A stretch of 64,000 nt of DNA from the NCBI GenBank assembly GCA_035610365.1, contig CM069436.1, positions 59,225,505 through 59,289,504 of the forward strand. The letters run 5' to 3'. Positions 1 to 11,435 of this stretch are shown here, one piece after another (positions within the stretch are counted from its first letter, which is position 1; the number at the start of each line of letters is the position of its first letter). The DNA comes from Aquatica leii. Its lineage: Eukaryota; Arthropoda; Insecta; Coleoptera; Lampyridae. Made by a program: the position numbers and the translations under genes. The notes under the pieces are model-generated. The model had not been told where the DNA came from. It made no database searches and saw only the letters and a list, made by a program, of their open reading frames with translations.

Positions 1-629
1 CTCTCATCTTTTTTGTCTTATTTTAAATTTTTACTTTGGTTTAATGGATACTACTCATGTTTTCATTGCATAAAGTAAATGTCGAGGATCGATGTGAATA
101 AATTAGTGCTAAATGAATACACATTCTCTGGTGGTTTAAATTTTTTTAAAAAATCACAATGAGGTTCTATATTAAATGGGAATTGTGACAATTTAATTGG
201 GCACAAACTTGAGATTACTTGTTTAAAACCAGCAAAAGATAAAAATTAGATACATCTATTTCATGTTATTTTAAGTAGACTTCTGTTACATTTTTTTCTA
301 TTAGATAGTTTATATCAAATAGAATTATTCTAAAATTTCTCCTTTTTAAGAAAATTTTAATGCTACTTCATACCAGTGGCGCAGCCAGGAACACGTTCTG
401 TTGCAGATGTTTGACAACAAAGAGAGTGAATGAAATACAAAAAAATTCCTCGGTTTATCCCTACACGGGACTAAAGTTAGACAGGGATCTAGCCATAAAA
501 ATTCGTATTGAATTCAACGCCAATATAAATCATATAAACAATACTAAATTAAAGTTAGTTATATAATTTTTATTAAACATCTTAATAATTTAAATAAACG
601 AATATTTGACTACGTAGCTAATTACAGTA
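1..629. other. AT-rich non-coding DNA, no gene seen
   Basis: No convincing exon or transposase is visible here. Around 370-400 there is a short stretch resembling the ends of common insect repeats (CAGTGGCGCAGCCAGG), and a related-looking CGTAGCTAGG stretch occurs near 40248. The short ORF through it has no recognisable motif. Confidence 0.4.
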
Positions 630-1480
630 ATGGAATTTTCACAAAGTTCAATTATTAATAACATATTAAAAATTACGGTGATCATATTGTTCAAAAAAAG
701 TTATTTTATACCAAACGCGCAACTATGTCTTATCTGTGGTCTTATCTATGTTCCTATTCTGAAGATGCATAAACAAACTATTTTCTACAGTAATGGTCAT
801 TTCTGATTTTTCTGCAAATTCGTTTATGTTCGCGCTTATGCTTGCATTAACCAGTTATTAACAACACATTAAGAAAACACGATGCTCATATTCCTCAAAA
901 AAAGTTATTTAACGCAACTATGTACTTACTTACAACGCTTACATTCAGGTTCTGAAGGTGCATAAACAAACGCAGTTTTCACAGAGATAGTCATTTCCGA
1001 GTTTTCTGTAAATTTATTTATACTTACTTTAAACAATTATAAACGACGCATTAAAAAATTACAATGCTCATATTGCTTAAAAAAAAGTTTTTTTTCGTCA
1101 AATGCGAAACTCCGTCCTACTTACATTCACGTTCTGAAGGTGCATAAACAGAGATGTGTTGTTAATAATAACTGTTTTATTTATTTATAAATAAATGTGT
1201 ATACAGTAGTAGCCCATTTTTGACATTTGGGGATCTTAATTTTTTATGTTAACAGTTGTTTAATCTAATTATAAACGAATTTGCAGAAAAATCAAAAATG
1301 TCTATCTTTGTGAAAATTGCGTTTGTTTATGCACCTTCAGAACTGGAATTTAGATAAGTGACAGTTGCGCGTTCGGCATAAAATAACTGCATTTTGAGGA
1401 ATATAAGCATCGTAATTTTTTAATGTGTTGTTAATAATTGTTTAATCTATCCATGAACGAACTTGCTAAAACATAAATGG
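630..1480. repeat. Foldback-type repeat with inverted arms
   Basis: Several diverged units of roughly 165-185 bp lie in one orientation between about 630 and 1150. Each carries GCATAAACAAAC, a TTTTTCTGCAAATT stretch and a run resembling AACAACACATTAA. Units in the opposite orientation follow at about 1230-1470 (GTTTGTTTATGC, AATTTGCAGAAAAATC). The core is shared with the unit of the large foldback element at 3858-6614, so I read it as an older, related foldback transposon. No clean target-site duplication was found. Confidence 0.5.
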
Positions 1481-1489
1481 TGATTATTA

Positions 1490-2330
1490 TACTCTGTCAT
1501 TGAAATTGCAACACCAAGAAGGCGCGGGAATTTTCTGACCAAACGTGACAAGAAGGTTTAGCTAGTCAGACGTAGTCGTTGATTAAAATTTTAAAGAAAA
1601 GGAACAATGATGAAAACAATTTTTATTTTTTAATGTGTTGCTTTTCCCCCCTTTCTTTACTCTACGTGGCATGGAATCCAGCAGGTGGTCGATTTCTTCT
1701 TGAATTATTGTATCCCAAGCAACTTGCAGTTCATGCCGGAGAGCTTCTTGTGTCTGTGAAGGATATGTGCTAAGTTCCTCGATCTACTAACCATAATATA
1801 CTAAATGTGTTCAATAGACGAAAGTTCGGGAAATCTGCATAGGTGGCCATGATAAGAAATTAACATTGGCTTTTCCGAATAGATCCATAAAGTGTCTTGC
1901 CATATGGGGACGGGCATTATCTTGCTGGAAAAGTGGGCCTTTCGACTGATAAAGAAATGGAAGAATATAGAGTTCTGCCACCTCGTTAACATATGGCTTT
2001 ATATTGTCTTGGATGAATACCAAACGACACTTAATTTCATAAGCTATAGCACCCAATACCATAATCTCTACAGTGTAGTGTACATATCGCTCGACAGAAA
2101 ATTGAACATTGCGCCGTTCCTCACCTCTTTCTCTGACTCTCATACGGCGATCATGCAGCCCCAAACAGAATCGGGATTCATTACTGAAACAACGACGATT
2201 CTGACCTCTAGTTCACGCGTATGATAATGGATTGGCAATGCCGACTCGAGGGTCTTGTGAGCGGTGTGTTTTCACAGAGAGCTTGGTTAGTAGGAGCGCC
2301 AAACTATCAAATAAGGATATACAACATTTT
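1490..2330 (-). mobile_element. Tc1-like transposon relic
   Basis: A decayed Tc1/mariner-superfamily transposon. The minus strand at 1811-2164 encodes the catalytic part of a Tc1-type transposase: a segment around VMVLGAIAYE-like residues, then FQQDNARPHMARH, which is the hallmark second-aspartate block of Tc1 transposases, and then LSWPPMQ where active copies have a WPxxSPDL-type block. The N-terminal DNA-binding part is not readable in one frame. The left end near 1497 (TCATTGAAATTGCAACACC) looks like a terminal repeat, but I did not find its inverted partner. Certainly inactive. Confidence 0.7.
1811..2164 (-). pseudogene. Tc1-like transposase fragment (117 codons)
   Basis: Open reading frame containing the QDNARPHMARH motif of Tc1-family transposases. 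An intact family member has about 340 residues with a DDE triad; only the middle-to-C-terminal portion remains here. An overlapping ORF in another frame is a shadow. Confidence 0.7.
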
Positions 2331-3848
2331 AAAAAGAGATATAACATTAATAACATATGAATAAAAGCAGTAATATCAACATAATATATTATTCATATTA
2401 TATAACTAAACAATGAACAACGTTTAGTAATTAAGTATAAATAGATATAGCGGCGGAAAACGTAAGTTGATTGTACACCTATGAAATTCAAAATAGTTTT
2501 TAATAAACCCAAAACGTAAAAGACCTTGGGGGTAAAGCAATGTCAATGCAGTTGTGCAAATGAGCTTTTGGGGCTTATCAGCAGTAGGAGACACACTCTA
2601 ATGTATTACCACAATTGGATCAACAAACCCTATAGCTTTATAATTAAAAAACTATTGAGTGAGCATTGGAGTAAAATCCTTTCAAATCATCTAATGGCGG
2701 CAATTCGCTCTGCTTGTTGTGGTTGTGACCAGCGTTACCAATTGTTGTAGAAATCTACAATTTTTGGGCTTTTTCTGTGGTTGTGGGTAATTGGTGGGTA
2801 TGGAGCTATATTTTATACTTATCATATGTCTATCTAATTTGAATCTAATTAACAGGTTCGTAAAAAAACTCTTCCGAATAAAATTGGTTACTAAAACTAA
2901 TCGATCTAACCCTTCGTTACCAGTCTAATTTCTTAAATACCCGTTTTATTGTAGAAAGACCTCTCACAACTACTTGACCTTTTAGATTTCTGTGAAACTT
3001 TCAGGAATCATTCTTCCAAAATGTCTTAAGTCCAAATATATTTTTAGAAAAATTCTATCTTATTAGGTTTTGATGTAATTCATTTTTAAAATTTGCACAA
3101 CAATAGGTTTTTTCGTTTCCGCTAATATTTTCAATGTTTAATAACGATGTCCTAAATACTTGTTATACAACTCATTTAAAAGAGAATTTTATAAGGTTTA
3201 ATTTTATATGTAATTTTTTGGTAAAAGATAAAAAAATAATTAAGAAGTCAAAAAACTTAAAAAAAGTTAAATATTGTTATAAACTATTAACCCTAACACT
3301 TTTAGAATGGGATCTCAATGGGATCAGAAATAAATAAAATTACAATATGTACATACCTGCACACAACTATTTTATATGCCTATTTTAAAAAGCTTCAAAA
3401 CCCACATATTATAAATTAAACATAAAACACAATAATTGACACAAAACACAAATTAAAGTTTTTATCTACAAAAATAATAACTTTTCTAGACCTGTGTACT
3501 TTTGTTCTGTTCTATTATATCCGCGATTATATCGTACATCTCATTTTTTTTTTGATGATTTTAAAAGTAATGTTTTGTTTTGGATTTCATTAGCCGATAA
3601 ACTCTCTCCGTTGCTGATGGATCAGTACTTCACTTTTGTGTACAATTAATATATCAAAACTGGATATTTTAATAATTTTCAAAATTTAAAAAAATTGCCA
3701 AAAATATTTTAAAAAACGTTTTTGATTTCTCAAATATTTTTTCTTTTTACCAAGCATAGTTAGGTTACATATCAAAAAATAATTTATTATTCTTTGGAAT
3801 TATACTATACAAAGGGTCGTTGGCGTAGGTAATACATTTTTCATAGTT
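2331..3848. other. AT-rich non-coding DNA
   Basis: No gene, transposase motif or splice-consistent exon was recognised. Short ORFs here (for example 2526-2750 and 3134-3337) have no recognisable motif and are AT-driven. Confidence 0.4.
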
Positions 3849-3857
3849 GGTGTTAAT
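3849..3857 (+). repeat. 9-bp target-site duplication, left copy
   Basis: GGTGTTAAT directly precedes the left terminus of the foldback element. The identical 9 bp follow its right terminus at 6615-6623. Confidence 0.85.
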
Positions 3858-4671
3858 ACCGGTGTGAAGTTAGCCATAGATTTCAGCCATAGAAATTAAT
3901 TTCTATCTTAAAAACGAATTAGAACTATTACAAAGTGTTATTTTATTCAATACTGTTACTAAATACTAAAAACAATCATTATTTATTAATATTTAAAAAA
4001 AAAATTTAACAACTCACAGATAAAACCATTTCCTGCATTAACGCTTATTTTTCGCGATGACGTGCAATTCTGATTTTTCTGCAAATTCACATACGTATAG
4101 AATAAGCATTAATAAACAACATATTAAAAAATTACGATGTAGTTATTTCTATAACTAAAAATAATTCGATTCAAAATTGAGGTTGCACCTCACGATACCG
4201 AATGCCAACGGCACCTAATTAAAGTCGTTTTTTCGCAATGACGTGCAGTTCTGATTTTTCTGCAAATTTGCATACATATAGAATAAACATTAATAAAGAA
4301 CATATTAAAAAATTAGGATGTAGTTATTTCTATAATTAAAAATAATTCGATTCAAAATTGGGCTTCCGCGCCACGATGCTGAATGTTAACGGCACCCAAT
4401 TAAAGCCGTTTTCTCGCAATGACGTCCAATTCTGATTTTTCTGCAAATTCACATACGTATAGAAAATGCATTAATAAACAACATATCAAAAAATTAGGAT
4501 GTAGTTATTTCTATATTAAAAATAATTCGATTCAAAGTTGGGCTTGCGCGGCACGATGCTAAACGCTAACGGCACCTAATTAAAGTCGTTTTTTCGCAAT
4601 GACGTGCAGTTCTGATTTTTCTGCAAATTTACAAACGTATAGAATAGTATATTAAAAAGTTACAGAATGAA

Positions 4672-4762
4672 CGCGCTTGAATCACGAGACCGAGTTTCAT
4701 ACACGAGCCGCGCAGCGGCGAGTTTATGAAGTGGTCGAGTGATTGAAACGTATTCTATGACG
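4672..4762. repeat. Imperfect palindrome in the foldback centre
   Basis: A locally GC-rich patch in AT-rich DNA. A left half reading TTGAATCACGAGACCGAG is mirrored by GTGGTCGAGTGATTGAAA, with the centre at GAGCCGCGCAGCGGCGAG. It could fold as an imperfect hairpin of about 35 bp per arm. Function unknown; it may be a small nested palindromic element. Confidence 0.5.
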
Positions 4763-5169
4763 TGTGCTTTTTGTTATTTTTTCTATTTTGATACAATATT
4801 TAATATTTTTCGTATAATTTTAATTTTAAAACAACATTGGGATACTTTTATATTTTATTGAATTGGCAACGCTTACACTTTGACATATTGAAATTTATGT
4901 GTTAACCTAAAATTTCATACAAAATTATCTCTATACCTTTATAAGTAAACAACTTTGAATTAATAAAACATTTTTATTTTATTTTGGCATCAAAATTTGA
5001 ATTTCAATTGTTAAGGTCCAATAATTTTGATTTTTTTTTCATGTAACGTCAACTTACGATGCAGAGATACCAACTTTGAAAAAACTAATATTACTAAAAT
5101 TCGTGTAAGAATTTGCTTATTCTTACACGGATTTTAGTGTAAGAATCGCTAATTCTCATGTCGAAATAG

Positions 5170-5517
5170 AGAATAAGCATATATAATGCAAGAAATTTGT
5201 GTGCTTGGCTAAAACATTACGGTATAGTGGTAGAAAATAGTACAAAAAGAGGATGGACATTTCAGAATTTAAAAAAAGAGATACACCACAAAGCTATTAG
5301 CAAACCAATATTAATAATTTGTGGTATAAATGATGTACGAACAATAAAAACCATAACAAAATTTAAATCTACAGTACGTCTCGTTTTCAAAAAAGTAACC
5401 GGTAAAAAAGTATATTATACTGAAATAACTCCAACTATGCACCAAAAAAAAGTAATGGAAAAAAAAGTCAAAATATTTAATAACTGTACGTCATTGCGAA
5501 AAAACGACTTTAATTAG
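5170..5517 (+). pseudogene. SGNH/GDSL-hydrolase-like ORF relic inside the foldback element
   Basis: This reading frame is open from just after a TAG at 5167 to 5517 and has no credible ATG start. It contains YNARNLCAWLKHYGIVVEN, where SGNH-like proteins would have a GDSHAR-type block I, then ILIICGINDV, matching the GxND block III of the SGNH fold, then VYYTEITP. The block I glycine-aspartate-serine is absent, so the serine nucleophile is lost. The last ten or so codons (TSLRKNDFN) are encoded by the tandem repeat of the right arm. I infer a decayed cargo or accessory ORF of an autonomous relative. The family assignment rests on two short motifs only. Confidence 0.4.
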
Positions 5518-6614
5518 GTGCCGTTAGCGTTTAGCATCGTGCCGCGCAAGCCCAACTTTGAATCGAATTATTTTTAATTATAGAAATAACTACATCTTAA
5601 TTTTTTGATATGTTGTTTATTAATGCATATTCTATACGTACGTGAATTTGCAGAAAAATCAGAATTGCACGTCATTTCGAAAAAACGACTTTAATTAGAT
5701 GCCGTTAAGATTCAGCATCGTGCCGCGCAAGCCCAACTTTGAATCGAATTATTTTTAATTATAGAAATAACTACATCCTAATTTTTTGATATGTTGTTAA
5801 TTAATGCATATTCTATACGTACGTGAATTTGCAGAAAAATCAGAATTGCACGTCATTGCGAAAAAACGACTTTAATTAGGTGCCGTTAAGATTCAGCATC
5901 GTGCCGCGCAAGCCCAACTTTGAATCGAATTATTTTTAATTATAGAAATAACTACATCCTAATTTTTTGATATGTTGTTTATTAATGCATTTTCTATACG
6001 TATGTGAATTTGCAGAAAAATCAAAATTGCACGTCATTGCGAAAAAACGACTTTAATTAGGTGCCGTTGACATTCGGTATCGTGAGGTGCAACCTCAGTT
6101 TTGAATCGAATTATTTTTAATTATAGAAATAACTACATCCTAATTTTTTTATATGTTGTTTATTAATGCATTTTCTATACGTATGTGAATTTGCAGAAAA
6201 ATCAGAATTGCACGTCATTGCGAAAAAACGACTTTAATTAGGTGCCATTGGCATTCGGTATCGTGAGGTGCAACCTCAGTTTTGAATCGAATTATTTTTA
6301 ATTATAGAAATAACTACATACTAATTTTTTGATATGTTGTTTATTTATTCATTTTCTATACGTATGTGAATTTGCAGAAAAATCAGAATTGCACGTCATT
6401 GTGAAAAATAAGCGTTAATGCAGGAAATGGTTTTATCTGTGAGAGTTGTTAAAAATGTTTTTAAATTTTAAATATTGATAAATATTGATTGTTTTTATTA
6501 TTTAGCAACAATATTGAAAGATATAAAACTTTGTAATAGTTCTAATTCGTTTTTAAGGTGTGAAACTGGAAATTAATTTCTATGGCTGAAATCTATGGCT
6601 AACTTCACACCGGT

Positions 6615-6623
6615 GGTGTTAAT
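6615..6623 (+). repeat. 9-bp target-site duplication, right copy
   Basis: GGTGTTAAT immediately follows the terminal CACACCGGT and is identical to 3849-3857. Confidence 0.85.
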
Positions 6624-7629
6624 GCTAAAAGAAGTAGTCCTATTCTAACTTTTTATCTGCCACTACGGTATGGGGACCAATTTCGTATCCTCTATCTACT
6701 ATGACCTAAGATTAGTGTCAAATTAAATGTCTCTCAAAAAGTACAACAGTACACAGTTTCAATTATTTTATTCCTAAATACATTACTACCAACTAAAGAT
6801 AAATAAAATTTTGTAGCTCACTCAGTACATGTTTTTGTGCAAATTTTAAAAAGGGTTGGTTACATCAAAACCTGACAAGATATAATTTTTCTAAAAATAT
6901 ATTTTAACTTTGACCTTTTTCAGAATGATTACTGAAAGTTTCATTCAAATTCAAGGACATGCGGTTGAATCCTTGAATTTGTTGGTTGGTTTGGCATGGA
7001 ATGACTCTTTTAGGAGACAATATATTCCAAACGCTAATTTACAGAACTTCAATTGCACTTTATTACTTTGGTTCTAATCCTCCATGTTTTGTTCCAAAGC
7101 ATCAATTTTTGTAACTGGCTTGTAAAATTTTGTTAAATTCTTAATTTCTTTTATGGTTTGCGTAAAGTACTCTTTTGGAAACTATTTAGTCTGTAGATTA
7201 CCACACGTGGTTTTAATATAGATACATCAAATTGCGTTGATGAGATTTTTTTAACTGTCTAATTTTTTCGCATATCGCTTATTGATTTCTGAATCTGATT
7301 GCTCAATACATTGCAGCAGTAAGATTTAAATACTTACATGGTAGATACTTGCTAAAAGGTAGTGATTGCAAATACTACTACCAGAGAAGAAATGCTTATA
7401 AGACAATAACAATCTTATTTTTCAACCATTTGGTAATATCTGTTCAAGTACGGAGAAAAGCTCTAACAAACTGATATCTTTCTATTTCTTAAGTGACGCA
7501 CATTTGATTTAGCTTTTTTACTCTTGGTTAAGACGAGCACTCACTTCCTCGATATGTTTCTGAAACATCTTTTAGGTTTTTGGATGATTAAAAAAAAACG
7601 TAGATTGTTTCTAGAATTGTTATATAGTT
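6624..7629. other. Non-coding DNA, no gene seen
   Basis: AT-rich sequence with no recognisable exon, transposase or RNA gene. Confidence 0.4.
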
Positions 7630-7887
7630 TTGCATCTTGCCCAGTTCCCAGTTGGGAAGTGGAACTGGGCTGGCCACATTGCACGGATGCAGGGAGATCG
7701 ATGGACGAAGCGGCTTCTCGAGTGGAGACCCAGAATGGACAAGAGAAGTAGAGGAAGACCGCCTACACGTTGGTCGGACGACATTAAAAGGGTCCGCACC
7801 AACTGGATACAAGCAGCACAAGACAGATTGGAGTGGAGAACAATTGGGGAGGCTTATGTTCAACAATGGACGCGTAGAGCTGAATGA
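7630..7887 (+). pseudogene. C-terminal fragment of non-LTR reverse transcriptase
   Basis: The frame reads WNWAGHIARM, RWTKRLLEWRPR, KRSRGRPPTRW, DDIKRV, WIQAAQDR and EWRTIGEAYVQQWT. This is the well-known C-terminal signature of insect RTE-like or related endonuclease-reverse transcriptases, in order and without breaks. Only about 80 of roughly 1000 residues remain. The nominal start is upstream of the homologous part and is not biological. ORFs in the other frames over this stretch are shadows. Confidence 0.8.
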
Positions 7888-7905
7888 TGATGATGATGAT
7901 GATTT
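7640..7905 (+). mobile_element. 5'-truncated RTE-like non-LTR retrotransposon, 3' end
   Basis: The C-terminal end of a non-LTR endonuclease/reverse-transcriptase polyprotein, followed directly by a short (GAT)n run at about 7886-7903. Such a run is a typical 3' tail of RTE-like insertions. The protein part is clearly readable (see the next entry). The 5' truncation is the usual outcome of target-primed reverse transcription. Confidence 0.75.
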
Positions 7906-7989
7906 GCATCTTGGCTATTGAGAGGCCATCAGACATACAAATGTTGGTTAGCTCTGCGCCAATACTTTTAGTTTCGGGAACGAACTAAT

Positions 7990-8690
7990 GGTGCACAACT
8001 TTGCTTCCGTCGTTTTTTTCTGAAATACGAGACGTTATTGTAAAAAACTTATACATTTATGATTCAAAGTATTGTCCATTGCTGGCCACTACTATCTCCC
8101 ATGTTTCGGACAGCGTACGAATCCCACGTTGAAAAATTCATATAATTTTTTACTTTTTTACAAGACTAGAAGTGCTGGTTAGTTAGACCGTGTGCCATTG
8201 ATTGAAACAAGTGATAGTCAGAGGGATCAACGTCTGGAGAATACGACACGTGGGATAGGACTTTCCATTGTTATGTTGCAAAATCATTTTATCCTGTCTC
8301 TCGTTGTTTTGCGGTCGTTTGTCTTTAAATTCTCGGCTCAAACGCATTAATTGTGTTCGATCACGATTGGATGAGATTGTTTCAGTCGGTTTTAACAGGT
8401 CATAATACACTACATCGAGTTGGTCTCACCATTAACAGAGCATTACCCTGGAGTCGTGAATATTAAGTTTGATCGTCGACTGGGAAGTTGAGGTTATCGT
8501 AATGAACCTATTTTTGGTTCTCAACCACAAGCAGAAATCTCTTCTGTCTTTGCCTTTCAAGCAGTTGTTCTCATGCAAATAAACGTTGTTCAACATTTCT
8601 CAGTTTCAATTGTTACGGCATTCAATTTTCTTCCTTCTGAATCATTTCTATGTCTTTGAAGCGTTTTGAAATTGCCTGCCAAAAAACTTA
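7990..8690 (-). mobile_element. mariner relic
   Basis: The minus strand at 8183-8410 encodes VYYDLLKPTETI, RTQLMRL, FKDKRPQ and KMILQHNNGK. This is the mariner transposase segment that normally reads YYELLKPGxT and then a HDNA block. Upstream (higher coordinates) the frame is broken, with traces of a WDxxGVVYY-like approach. The third catalytic region is not readable. Heavily decayed. Confidence 0.7.
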
Positions 8691-8699
8691 CGTCTGTGG

Positions 8700-9880
8700 T
8701 TTCATTGCATTAAACATTAAAAGCAAATATGTTATAATTTTGTGATTGCTAATGAATGTATGTTCCATTGGTGTTTGCTATCACCAAGTCTCTCTTTCAA
8801 AATAAGTTAATCAAGGTTTAATGATCAAAATTTTGGTATTCTGGTAATCCGTTTTTCATTTTTAAGGGATAAATAACCGTAGTCGCTCAAAAATTACTTT
8901 TTGCTACACACAGATTTTCCAGATTGACGTACTGTGATGAATGTCATATAAAATAGGCTGCAATATTTACAAAATGCTTCCTTTGTTGATGAAGAAAAAA
9001 ATTAAACGTTTTTATTTTACAAACCTAAGGTTTCGAGGACCCAGAGGATTTTGTAATTTATATATTCAGGGTTCTATTAACAGCTTCTTTTTTGTTACTT
9101 TGGCAATCTGAAAAATTTAGTAAGCGGGCGGTATTACGTATAATCGTAATTTTCTTTTTTATTATTGGTAATTGCTAATTACTGTACATTTCGACAGTAC
9201 TTTTGCCTCGACTTTTGCGAAACTAAATTAAATAATTTTAAACATTTATTTATTATCATTCAGTTGGATAAAATATATTTTTTTTTAACTCGCAGGGTTA
9301 AAGTTAACAGTAACTGACTCTGTGCAAGTAATTAACAAATTTTATCCCTACATGCAGTAACCGGTTATTGTGGGATCTTGCGCCACTAAGGTATTCTAAG
9401 AAAGGCAATATCGAATATCGTCAGTTTAGATGTGGCGAGTGTTAGGTTTTACATGCGGTTTTTGGTTAGTTAACTACATTATCTTAATAGAAACAGAAAC
9501 TTTGTAAAAGTTAAATGTTGTAATTCATTTTAGGGTAACGAATTTTTGGTTTGCATGCTTCTTACTCTGATTGAATAAGAACTGGTATTTTTTTAAATCT
9601 CGTTCAAAAAATGCAAAAACAAGTCAATTTTAATATTGAAGGGGACGATTTTTGACATTTGTAAAATCAACCCTTTGACCTCCAGCAACTACTCTTAACG
9701 TTTTTTTTTAAATGGCACAACCCAACTTGTGATACGTAATTTTTTTGAGAAATTAGGAGATTATTAATTAATTTATTAATAATTAAAAAAAACATTAAAA
9801 ATCAAAATAAAAAAAAGTAATTCGTCTATGAAAAGAAAATTTTGATTTATTAAAATAGATGCAATTCTCAGTAACTATTC
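8700..9880. other. AT-rich non-coding DNA
   Basis: Nothing recognisable beyond low-complexity A/T runs. Confidence 0.35.
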
Positions 9881-9884
9881 AAAA

Positions 9885-10510
9885 TTATTTCATCAAAAAA
9901 GAAATGTTTTACAACAAATGTTGGAAATGATGTCCGTTATTCTCCAGACAATGGTCGATTCTCGTACAGTTTCAAAAGTTTCATCTGTGAGGGTGCGACA
10001 TTCAGTAATTCTACGCCGCAATCGACTTCGGTTGAGTTTTAAAAACGACCGACCTTAAGAAAAAAGTCAAATGGCGTTAAATCCGATGATCTGGGAGCTC
10101 ATCTAACCATTGTAGAACTGGTCGTAAGTAATAAGGACGAGCTCCATGGAGTTAAGCCTGATTTAAATGAAGATTTCCATCTATACTTCTCTGGCTTTCT
10201 AAGTCTTCAACGATTAACGGCACGATTGACATTTTCTAACAATTCAAGATAAAGTGCACCAGTCAAATTGCCATCTATGAAGGGCCAATGATAGCATTTT
10301 CCAAAATTCTCGCTCAAACGTGTAGTTTTTCGGGATATTGAGAGTGCACTTCCCAATTGTGAGGATTCTCGTTGCTCCAATACGGACAATTTTGTTTGTT
10401 TCTTAGAAATTGCGTATTTGCATTAATTTGATGGATAATAATTTCATAAAACTCATTTCTTCTGCCTGGATTATCATCTCCCAATTCTCGTACGATGTTC
10501 ATTTTCTTAG
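9885..10510 (-). mobile_element. mariner-like (IS630/Tc1 superfamily) transposase relic
   Basis: The minus strand carries two ORFs in different frames that together resemble insect mariner-like transposases. ORF 10314-10502 has NRHNxxYWSNENPH-like residues (CPYWSNENPHNW, SQYPEKLHV). ORF 10207-10389 has FIDGNLTGALYLELLENV. The 3' part near 9905-9950 reads a C-terminal LENNGHHFQHLL-like tail. At least one frameshift separates the ORFs, so the copy is dead. Elements of the same general type lie at 11225-11435, 32590-33520 and 48690-49000. Confidence 0.7.
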
Positions 10511-10539
10511 GATGAAAACTTGTGACGTTTTAATGCCTT

Positions 10540-11112
10540 TACAACAGTTTCTTGATCCTTTTGTGCACCTCTGATTTCTTACTCCCTCGGCAATCCTTTT
10601 TCGTCAATGAAGCCCAGAAGTTTATTCCAGGGGTCTTTTTCAACTCATCAACGGTTAGTTTTGGTTTGCGGAGAATCGTTGTGCGTTGCATTTCATATGC
10701 TTCGCATCTCTGTAAGGAATAGTTTTATGTACCTCATCTCTGAAGAGTTTTTCCATAGTTTTTATGCTCCGCTGCAAGTTTGCCGCGAATTGTTTCTTTT
10801 CCGGTTTCGTAAGCGATTCCGGAACGGGTTCACGTCCAATATGACTTATATGTTGTGCACTTTTTATCTAGTGCGTCCGCCATTAGGTTTTCCTTTACAT
10901 TCTTGTCTTTTGATAACCAGATGTGCTGCACTGGTTGACGAGTTGCCAATATTTCCATTGTTCATGCATGTAATAATCAGTTTGGAATTTATTATTGGCG
11001 ATCTTACCGCCAGTAGTGCTGCTTGGCTGTCAGACATGATCGATATCGGATCATATTCGGCATGTCTTAAACGTTTGATTAATGTAAGTTGGCTATGGCG
11101 GAATTTGAACAA
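10540..11112 (-). mobile_element. Jockey/R1-type non-LTR fragment (RNase H end)
   Basis: The minus-strand ORF 10864-11112 contains IMSDSQAALLAVRSP, the RNase H motif (second catalytic aspartate) of R1/I/jockey-related non-LTR elements, followed by INSKLI and a degraded tail. DNA downstream (10560-10800) is clearly similar to the 3' part of the longer copy at 59040-59480, for example the TCAATGAAGCCCAGAAG and CAATGAAGTCTAGAAGG stretches. The 172-codon + strand ORF over this region is a shadow of it. Confidence 0.65.
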
Positions 11113-11224
11113 AGTGCTAGGGTAATTACGGTGTCATTTGCCAATATTTTCAATAATCATACCGGGGCGATTGAATTTAACAAATGAAGATTATCTAAAT
11201 CTTAACAATTTTATATAAACACCA

Positions 11225-11435
11225 TTATCTATACGCATAATGGCTATTTAGAAGAACCTATTTGATGATAGGTGGATAGCCAATAATGGCCTACATCGTT
11301 GGCCACCTCGCCTTCCAGACCTATCAGTTCTTGATTTCTTCAATCACATTTTGTGACCTTAATCGACAGTGAATAAGAAGATTTATCCAACAGTTTCCGC
11401 TCAGATGCGAGAATTGTCTAGAATTTAAAGGACAT
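11225..11435 (+). mobile_element. mariner-like transposase C-terminal fragment
   Basis: Plus-strand translation reads NNGLHRWPPRLPDLSVLDFF followed by a VSAQMRELSR-like stretch. This is the WPPRSPDLxxxDFF block with the third catalytic acidic residue of mariner-like transposases. Stop codons interrupt it. Confidence 0.6.

Larger units (their letters stand above)
3858..6614. mobile_element. Complete foldback DNA transposon with 9-bp target duplication
   Basis: The termini are perfect inverted repeats over about 46 bp (ACCGGTGTGAAG inward on the left; its complement CTTCACACCGGT at the right end). Similarity continues inward as long arms made of a tandem unit of about 180 bp. Each unit contains GCAATGACGTGCA, CTGATTTTTCTGCAAATT, a TTAATAAACAACATAT-like run and AATAATTCGATTCAAA. 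The left arm (about 4050-4650) has just over three units. The right arm (about 5490-6400) has five in opposite orientation. The right arm carries a 12-nt insertion next to the terminus. The 9-bp target duplication fits Mutator-like or Drosophila FB-type foldback elements. The centre (about 4660-5490) holds an imperfect palindrome and an ORF with an SGNH-hydrolase-like motif. No transposase is visible, so the element is probably non-autonomous. Confidence 0.85.

Noticed and set aside
10607-11125. 172-codon plus-strand ORF
   Set aside because: It is antisense to the RNase H region of a non-LTR relic (SDSQAALLAV on the minus strand) and has no motif of its own.
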